Below are positions 58,989 through 64,000 of a stretch of 64,000 bases of DNA, in pieces. How positions within the stretch are numbered: the stretch's first letter is position 1; each line of letters begins with the position of its first letter. The DNA is from Bacillota bacterium (lineage in GTDB: Bacteria > Bacillota > Clostridia > Christensenellales > SZUA-584). The stretch spans positions 310,001 through 374,000 of the forward strand of contig JAEWRI010000036.1 of NCBI GenBank assembly GCA_023460085.1, written 5' to 3'. Under the pieces are notes generated by a model. It did not search any database. It saw only the letters and a program-made list of their open reading frames with translations, and was not told where the DNA came from. The translations under genes were made by a program, and so were the position numbers.

Positions 58989-60224
58989 ATGCAGCACATA
59001 TTGGATCAGGCGAAAGCCGCAAAGAGGGCGTCCTGCGCGCTGGCCGCGATGGGTACGCGCGAAAAGGACGCGGCGCTTCTCGCCATGGCGGACGCGCTGG
59101 AAGCCCGTTCGGCGGAGATACTGGAAGCCAACGCGCAGGACGTGGAGGCGGCGCGCGCCAAAGGCACGCCCTCGGCGATGATCGATCGGCTCTCGCTCTC
59201 CGAAAAGCGCATCGCGGATATGGCGCAGGGCCTGCGCGATGTCGCGGCGCTGCACGATCCCATCGGCGAAGTGCTCCACACCGCATTGCGCCCCAACGGG
59301 CTTTCCATCGGCAAACAGCGCGTACCGCTGGGGGTGGTGGGAATCATCTACGAGGCGCGTCCCAACGTCACGTCGGACGCGGCGGGACTGTGCATCAAAG
59401 CGGGCAACGCCGTGGTGCTGCGCGGCGGCAGCGATGCTATTCACTCCAATCAGGCCATCATCGACATCATGGCGAAAGCGGCGTACGCAGCAGGGCTGCC
59501 TGAAGGTGCGTTACAGCTTATCGCCGATACCTCGCGCGAGGCGGCGGCGTACATGATGGGGCTTCACGGCTTCATCGATGTGCTGATACCGCGCGGCGGC
59601 GCAGGTCTTATACAGTCGGTCGTACAGAACGCGAAGATCCCCGTGATCGAAACGGGCGTGGGCAACTGCCATGTATACGTGGACGCCTCCGCAGACCTCG
59701 ACATGGCCGTGGAGATCCTCCACAACGCCAAGACGAGCCGTCCGTCGGTCTGCAACGCCGCGGAGACGCTGCTCGTGCACGAAGTGGTCGCGGCGGAGTT
59801 TCTGCCGAAGATGGCGCTGCGGCTCAGCAACGTGGAGCTGCGCGGCTGTGAGAAGACGCGGGCCATCATTCCCTGCAAGCCCGCCACGGAGGAGGATTAT
59901 TACACCGAGTTTCTCGATTATATACTCGCCGTAAAGGTCGTGGACAGCCTGGACGAGGCCGTCGATCACATCAACACCTGCGGCACCAAGCATTCAGAGA
60001 CCATCGTCACGCGGGACTACGCCAGCGCGGAGGCTTTCCTCGTGCGCGTCGACGCGGCGGCGGTATACGTCAACGCCTCCACACGCTTCACGGACGGCGG
60101 GGAGTTCGGCTTCGGCGCGGAGATAGGCATCAGCACGCAGAAGCTGCACGCCCGCGGCCCCATGGGGCTTGAGGAATTGACCACGTATAAGTACATCATC
60201 CGAGGGAACGGACAAGTGAGGTGA
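58989..60224 (+). CDS. proA: Gamma-glutamyl phosphate reductase
   Basis: A 411-aa NADPH-dependent dehydrogenase of proline synthesis, converting glutamyl-5-phosphate to the semialdehyde. It has VPLGVVGIIYEARPNVTSDA near 114, VVLRGGSDAIHSNQ near 145, VGNCHVYVDASAD with Cys227 and HTDGGEFGFGAEIGIS-like text at the C-terminus. The usual partner proB is not adjacent, so the kinase must be encoded elsewhere. GGAGG lies 8 nt before the ATG. Its last codons overlap the next gene's ribosome-binding site. Confidence 0.96.
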   Translation: MQHILDQAKAAKRASCALAAMGTREKDAALLAMADALEARSAEILEANAQDVEAARAKGTPSAMIDRLSLSEKRIADMAQGLRDVAALHDPIGEVLHTALRPNGLSIGKQRVPLGVVGIIYEARPNVTSDAAGLCIKAGNAVVLRGGSDAIHSNQAIIDIMAKAAYAAGLPEGALQLIADTSREAAAYMMGLHGFIDVLIPRGGAGLIQSVVQNAKIPVIETGVGNCHVYVDASADLDMAVEILHNAKTSRPSVCNAAETLLVHEVVAAEFLPKMALRLSNVELRGCEKTRAIIPCKPATEEDYYTEFLDYILAVKVVDSLDEAVDHINTCGTKHSETIVTRDYASAEAFLVRVDAAAVYVNASTRFTDGGEFGFGAEIGISTQKLHARGPMGLEELTTYKYIIRGNGQVR

Positions 60225-60229
60225 TTTCA

Positions 60230-60850
60230 TTGTTCCGCAAGAAAATGTTATCCGTCATTCCGGCCGTGATGGTGCTGCTTTGTTTGCTTTCCGCCTGCGC
60301 AGCCGCGCCTGCGATGGAGGTATCTTACGCCCAGAGCCCGACATCCACGCCAATACAAACCTCTGAGCCTGAGCAGTTAAAACCCACTGTCACCGCTTCG
60401 CCGGTGCCGCCTCCCACTCCAACGATTTCGCCCTCTTCTCCGCCGACAGCAACCCCGTCGACACTGCCCTCGCAGACAGAAACAAATTATGAAGCTTATC
60501 TGGGAAACTGGATCTGCTCCGATACCGCCAAAACGCGCAGCGAAGTTTTCGACCAAGGCGGTTCGGCCATACAATTTACCGAAATCACCGGCAAGCATGC
60601 CATCGGAAACGTGATATCCGTTTCAGAATCCTATGGACATCGGGATGCCAGTGTCGATTTCGACGGGTACATTGTTGACGGCGGCGTGCTTACCATTCAA
60701 TTCGATAATGACGGATGGGATAATTACGGTACCATCACGATCGTATTTCAGAAGGATAGTCTGTTCGCCAGTATGCAATCTTACGAGACGAATCAATATG
60801 CAAACTGGAATATTGGATTCGGAGATTACCAATTTATCCGCGAGTCATAA
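60230..60850 (+). CDS. Predicted lipoprotein with Pro/Thr-rich stalk
   Basis: A 206-aa protein starting at TTG 60230 (AGGTG upstream, inside the end of proA). The signal peptide ends in a lipobox, LLSAC, so it is probably anchored to the membrane. Residues about 30-90 are a Pro/Thr/Ser-rich stalk (TASPVPPPTPTISPSSPPTA). A beta-rich domain of about 110 aa follows, with GTITIVFQKDSLFASM and DFDGYIVDGGVLTIQFDND, resembling lipocalin-like or DUF domains of small exported proteins. The function is unknown. Coupling to proA is probably by position only. Confidence 0.75.
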   Translation: MFRKKMLSVIPAVMVLLCLLSACAAAPAMEVSYAQSPTSTPIQTSEPEQLKPTVTASPVPPPTPTISPSSPPTATPSTLPSQTETNYEAYLGNWICSDTAKTRSEVFDQGGSAIQFTEITGKHAIGNVISVSESYGHRDASVDFDGYIVDGGVLTIQFDNDGWDNYGTITIVFQKDSLFASMQSYETNQYANWNIGFGDYQFIRES

Positions 60851-60910
60851 CCAAAGCGCAGCCCTTATTCAAAAGAAATGAATAAACAATCCCGTCTTTT
60901 GGAGGTTGCT

Positions 60911-61315
60911 ATGGATGTATCCCTGATTGCGCCCTGCGGCATGAACTGCGCGCTGTGCCTTGCGTACCAGCGCGACAAGAACCACTGCCCCGGCTGCCGC
61001 GACGACAGCGTACGCAAATCGGATTATCACGCGCGCTGCGTCATCAAGCACTGCGAGAAACGGCTGCAGAACGGCTGGGTCAACTGCAGCCCTTGTGAGA
61101 AGCCCTGCCCGCGGTTGAAGCGGCTGGACAAGCGCTACCGCGAGAAGTATGGCATGAGCATGCTGGAGAACCTTGCATGCATCCGCGAGGGCGGCATGAA
61201 GACGTTCCTCGCGCAGCAGACGAAGCGCTGGACATGCCCGGAATGCAAGGGCCTCATGTGTGTCCATCGCGGGCGCTGCCTCGTGTGTGAGCCTGCAGCA
61301 AACACTGCAAAATAA
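60911..61315 (+). CDS. DUF3795-family Cys-rich protein
   Basis: A 134-aa protein starting MDVSLIAPCGMNCALCLAYQ at the ATG at 60911, with GGAGG 5 nt upstream. It holds about fifteen Cys residues in several clusters (CPGCRDD, CSPCEKPCP, CPECKGLMC, GRCLVCE), so it probably binds zinc or iron-sulfur clusters. The CGMxCxxC opening is the hallmark of DUF3795. The family has no assigned function to my knowledge. It may form a unit with the lipoprotein gene and ends at a hairpin. Confidence 0.88.
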   Translation: MDVSLIAPCGMNCALCLAYQRDKNHCPGCRDDSVRKSDYHARCVIKHCEKRLQNGWVNCSPCEKPCPRLKRLDKRYREKYGMSMLENLACIREGGMKTFLAQQTKRWTCPECKGLMCVHRGRCLVCEPAANTAK

Positions 61316-61317
61316 AA

Positions 61318-61339
61318 CAGCGGCGATTTTGAGCCGCTG
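61318..61339. terminator. Hairpin between convergent DUF3795 and argH genes
   Basis: CAGCGGC and GCCGCTG (61318-61324, 61333-61339) form a 7-bp stem flanked by AAAA and TTTT runs, so it can work in both directions. Confidence 0.75.
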
Positions 61340-61371
61340 ATGTTTTATCAGAAATCGAACGTCGAACACGC

Positions 61372-62751
61372 CTACTGCATCAAGAATTCCTTAATCTTAT
61401 CGATGTGCCTCTGCACGCTGCTCTCCGCCGGGCCGCCGTATATGGCGCGCCGCGATACGCAGCTCTCCAGCGAAATCGCGTCGAACACGTCTTCACCGAA
61501 AGCCGGATCGATGGCTTTAAGCTCCGCCAGCGTCAGCTCGCCGATGGCTTTGCCATGCCCTTCGCAACGCAGTACCAAACGCCCCACCACCTCGTGGGCG
61601 TCGCGGAAGGGCATGCCCTTGCGCACGAGGTAGTCCGCCGCGTCCGTGGCGTTCGTGAAGCCGCGTCCCGCGCCGCGGTACATCGTCTCCTCGTTCCACT
61701 CCGCCGTGCGCAGCATGCCGGTGAAAACCGTAAGGCACGCCGTTACAGTGTCATACGCGTCAAACAGCGCCTCCTTGTCCTCCTGCATATCCTTGTTGTA
61801 CGCCAGCGGCAGCCCCTTCATCACGGTCAGCAGCGCGGTCAGGTCACCGTAGACGCGACCCGTCTTGCCGCGGATCAGCTCCGCCATGTCAGGGTTCTTC
61901 TTCTGCGGCATGATGGAGGACCCGGTGGAATACGCGTCGCTCAGCGATACAAAGCCGAATTCGTTGGTGGAATACAGCACGATCTCCTCACAGAAGCGGG
62001 AGAGATGCATCATAGCCACAGAACAGGCGTAGAGAAAATCCAGTACGAAATCGCGGTCGGATACCGCGTCCATGCTGTTGCTCGTGATGGCGGAAAAGCC
62101 CAGCTCGCGCGCAACCATCGGGCGATCCAGCGGATACGTGGTGGCGCAAAGCGCGCCGGATCCCAGCGGCATCACATCGGCGGCGTCATAGGCGTGCTCG
62201 AAGCGCTCACAGTCGCGGAAGAACATCTCGCAGTAGGCCATCAGGTAATGCGCCAGCGTCGTGGGCTGCGCCTTCTGCAGATGGGTGTAAGCCGGCATGA
62301 TGGTGTCGAGGTTGGCTTCCGCGATGCCCAGCAGCGTACCCATCAGCGCCTTCAGCTGCGCGGACACGCCAAGGCTCGCCTCGCGCAGGAACATGCGGGA
62401 ATCGAGCGCAACCTGATCGTTTCGGCTGCGGCCCGTGTGCAGCTTCTTGCCCGCGTCGCCGATGCGCTCAATCAGCAGCCGCTCGACATTCATATGGATG
62501 TCTTCGTCGGCTTCGGTAAACGTCACCTCGCCGCTCTCAATCTCCTCGAGGATATCCCCCAGACCGGCGATGATCTCCTCGCTCTCGTCCAGACTGATGA
62601 CGCCGACGCGGCCCAGCATACGCGCGTGCGCGATGCTGCCCTGAATATCCACGCGGTACAGGCGGCAGTCGAAACCGATGGAGGAATGGAAGCCCGCAGC
62701 TACCTCGTCCGTCTCGCCGGAGAAACGGCCGCCCCACATCTTTTTGCTCAT
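61372..62751 (-). CDS. argH: Argininosuccinate lyase
   Basis: A 459-aa fumarase/aspartase-superfamily enzyme that splits argininosuccinate to arginine and fumarate. It starts MSKKMWGGRFSGETDEVAAG at the ATG at 62751, with AAGGAG 4 nt upstream. It has LHTGRSRNDQVALDSRMFLR near 105 and the signature GSSIMPQKKNPDMAE near 277. It lies 8 nt after argG on the same strand, so argG-argH form an operon for the last two steps of arginine synthesis. Confidence 0.97.
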   Translation of the reverse strand: MSKKMWGGRFSGETDEVAAGFHSSIGFDCRLYRVDIQGSIAHARMLGRVGVISLDESEEIIAGLGDILEEIESGEVTFTEADEDIHMNVERLLIERIGDAGKKLHTGRSRNDQVALDSRMFLREASLGVSAQLKALMGTLLGIAEANLDTIMPAYTHLQKAQPTTLAHYLMAYCEMFFRDCERFEHAYDAADVMPLGSGALCATTYPLDRPMVARELGFSAITSNSMDAVSDRDFVLDFLYACSVAMMHLSRFCEEIVLYSTNEFGFVSLSDAYSTGSSIMPQKKNPDMAELIRGKTGRVYGDLTALLTVMKGLPLAYNKDMQEDKEALFDAYDTVTACLTVFTGMLRTAEWNEETMYRGAGRGFTNATDAADYLVRKGMPFRDAHEVVGRLVLRCEGHGKAIGELTLAELKAIDPAFGEDVFDAISLESCVSRRAIYGGPAESSVQRHIDKIKEFLMQ

Positions 62752-62759
62752 GGCGCTCC

Positions 62760-63965
62760 TTATTTCCGCTGCTCGTCCAGCAGCGCTTTCACCTTGACAG
62801 GCAAGCTGAACAGGTTGATGAAGCCCTCGGCATCCTTCTGGTTGTATACCTCGTCGCGGCCGAACGTGACGAACGCTTCGCTGTAAAGGGAATACGGCGA
62901 TTTCATGCCGACCGTGGCACAGCGGCCCTTGTAAAGCTTCAGGCGCACCGTACCCGTCACGGTCTGCTGCGTCGCATCCACAAACGCGGAAAGCGACTCG
63001 CGCAGCGGCGTGTACCACTGACCATAGTATACCATTTCGGAGAACTTGAGCGCAACGCCCTGCTTGTAATGCAGCGTATCCCTGTCAAGCGCAATGCTCT
63101 CCAGCGCGCGGTGCGCCTCGAAGAGGATAGCGCCTGCCGGGTTCTCGTACACCCCGCGCGACTTCATGCCGACGAGGCGGTTCTCCACCATGTCGTCGAT
63201 GCCCACGCCATGCTTTGCGCCGACTGCGTTCAGCGCCGCGATGAGCTCCACCGGCGAAAGCTTCTTGCCGTCCACCGCCACCGGAATGCCCTTCTCGAAG
63301 TCGATTTCCACGTATTCCGGCTGGTCGGGCGCGGCTTCGGGCGGCGTGCAGACAAGATACAGGTCGTTCTGCGGCTCGTTCCACGGATCCTCAAGGTCCG
63401 CACCCTCGTGGCTCATGTGCCACAGGTTCGTGTCCACGCTGTAGGGCCGCTTCTTCGATACGGGCAGCGGCAGATTGCGCGCCTCGAGATACGCGATGGC
63501 GTCCTCTCTGGAGCGGATGTCCCAGATGCGCCACGGCGCGATGATCTTCATGCTGGGCGCGAGCGCCTTGATGGTCAGCTCGAAACGCACCTGATCGTTG
63601 CCCTTGCCCGTCGCTCCGTGGGCAATCGCCTCGCACCCTTCCTTTTTCGCGATCTCGACCAGACGCTTGGCAATGAGGGGCCGCGCCATGGAGGTACCCA
63701 GCAGGTATTTGCCCTCGTAGATCGCTCCCGCTTTAAGCGTCGGGAATATAAAATCGGTTACGAATTCTTCTTTTAAATCCTCGATATACAGCTTGGCTGC
63801 GCCGCTCTTCGCCGCCTTCTCGTGCAGCGGCGCCAGCTCCTCGCCCTGTCCTACGTCCGCCGCCATCGCGACGACCTCGCAGTCGTAATTCTCCTTCAGC
63901 CACGGTACGATGACCGAGGTATCGAGTCCGCCCGAATAGGCGAGCAGTATTTTTGTTTTTGCCAT
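62760..63965 (-). CDS. argG: Argininosuccinate synthase
   Basis: A 401-aa ATP-dependent enzyme joining citrulline and aspartate. The PP-loop is LAYSGGLDTSVIVPWL at 8-23. It also has AHGATGKGNDQVRFELT near 115, KKRPYSVDTNLWHMSHEGAD near 170-190 and FVTFGRDEVYNQKDAEGFIN near the end. GGAGG precedes the ATG at 63965. It is the first gene of argG-argH. The window ends 35 nt upstream, inside its promoter. Confidence 0.97.
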   Translation of the reverse strand: MAKTKILLAYSGGLDTSVIVPWLKENYDCEVVAMAADVGQGEELAPLHEKAAKSGAAKLYIEDLKEEFVTDFIFPTLKAGAIYEGKYLLGTSMARPLIAKRLVEIAKKEGCEAIAHGATGKGNDQVRFELTIKALAPSMKIIAPWRIWDIRSREDAIAYLEARNLPLPVSKKRPYSVDTNLWHMSHEGADLEDPWNEPQNDLYLVCTPPEAAPDQPEYVEIDFEKGIPVAVDGKKLSPVELIAALNAVGAKHGVGIDDMVENRLVGMKSRGVYENPAGAILFEAHRALESIALDRDTLHYKQGVALKFSEMVYYGQWYTPLRESLSAFVDATQQTVTGTVRLKLYKGRCATVGMKSPYSLYSEAFVTFGRDEVYNQKDAEGFINLFSLPVKVKALLDEQRK

Positions 63966-63994
63966 GTCAAGAAACCTCCGCGTTGATGCTTATA

Positions 63995-64000
63995 ATTATA
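63995..64000 (-). promoter_or_regulatory. Candidate -10 element of argGH
   Basis: TATAAT on the minus strand at the very end of the window, 30 nt before the argG start. The -35 lies outside, so this is only partial evidence. Confidence 0.4.

Noticed and set aside
61405..62886. A 493-codon open frame on the plus strand
   Set aside because: Antisense to argH and the start of argG, with shadow-like composition and no ribosome-binding site or motif.

Overview
The window looks like chromosome of an endospore-forming, Gram-positive Clostridia-type bacterium. The signs are an intact sigma-K gene with a hydrophobic pro-sequence, two LPXTG surface proteins, an L20-type leader before infC-rpmI-rplT, RqcH, an AraR-type (GntR head, LacI body) arabinose repressor and Gram-positive ribosome-binding sites. 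Most of it appears GC-rich. The first 10.5 kb, the Csp/helicase region and parts of 27.8-32.9 kb look more AT-rich. No rRNA or tRNA gene was found, so the genus cannot be fixed from this window.

Layout. (1) 1-10.4 kb: a galactan/galacto-oligosaccharide cluster on the minus strand. In transcription order it holds a LacI-family regulator, an IS5-type element (8115-9303), a promoter with operator, a GH53 galactanase, an ABC sugar-binding lipoprotein, two permeases, an uncharacterised 610-aa protein, a small zinc-ribbon protein, a second GH53 enzyme and the start of galT at the window edge. Both GH53 proteins lack signal peptides, so imported oligosaccharides are probably cut in the cytoplasm and the galactose fed to the Leloir pathway. 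No ABC ATPase is present. (2) 11-14 kb: guaB-guaA. (3) 14.2-15.1 kb: two bacteriohemerythrins. (4) 15.3-19.6 kb: a lipoprotein, two decayed copies of a kinase 3' end, then the overlapping murG, methyltransferase and PfkB-kinase genes. (5) 19.7-24.5 kb: mostly uncharacterised genes, a DUF1295 membrane protein, a FucU/RbsD-type mutarotase and a cold-shock protein. (6) 24.6-27.8 kb: a DEAD-box helicase with a long leader, then a MerR regulator and an iron-sulfur aldo/keto reductase. (7) 28-32.9 kb: a surface-protein island with a decayed LPXTG paralogue, a GLUG-repeat protein, a leucine-rich-repeat protein and a small secreted protein. (8) 33-34.5 kb: sigK and a short glycosyltransferase. (9) 34.5-39.6 kb: araR-araB-araA-araD with a perfect AraR box. 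(10) 39.6-46.1 kb: a VOC protein, a spore/cell-wall type M14 peptidase, a DUF1576 membrane protein, a TetR operon and an amidase. (11) 46.1-52.2 kb: infC-rpmI-rplT, OsmC with a MarR-like operator, MarR, DegV, an XRE membrane regulator, a phosphoesterase and two small membrane proteins. (12) 52.2-57.2 kb: ruvC, a palindromic MITE-like element, ruvA-ruvB-queA-tgt and yajC. (13) 57.2-64 kb: rqcH, proA, a lipoprotein, a DUF3795 protein, then argG-argH.

Regulation can be read at several sites: paired GTAAA-N3-TTTAC operators for the galactan cluster, an AraR box, a TetR palindrome over a -10 box, a palindrome over the osmC -35, a MerR-type 19-bp spacer promoter and an L20 leader attenuator. The best leads for new biology are the galactan cluster's 610-aa protein and zinc ribbon, the coupled 54-aa/two-TM pair at 22.6-23.7 kb, the decayed tandem fragments at 15.8-16.0 and 28.0-28.4 kb, the internally duplicated DUF1576 protein and the palindromic element inside the ruv operon.
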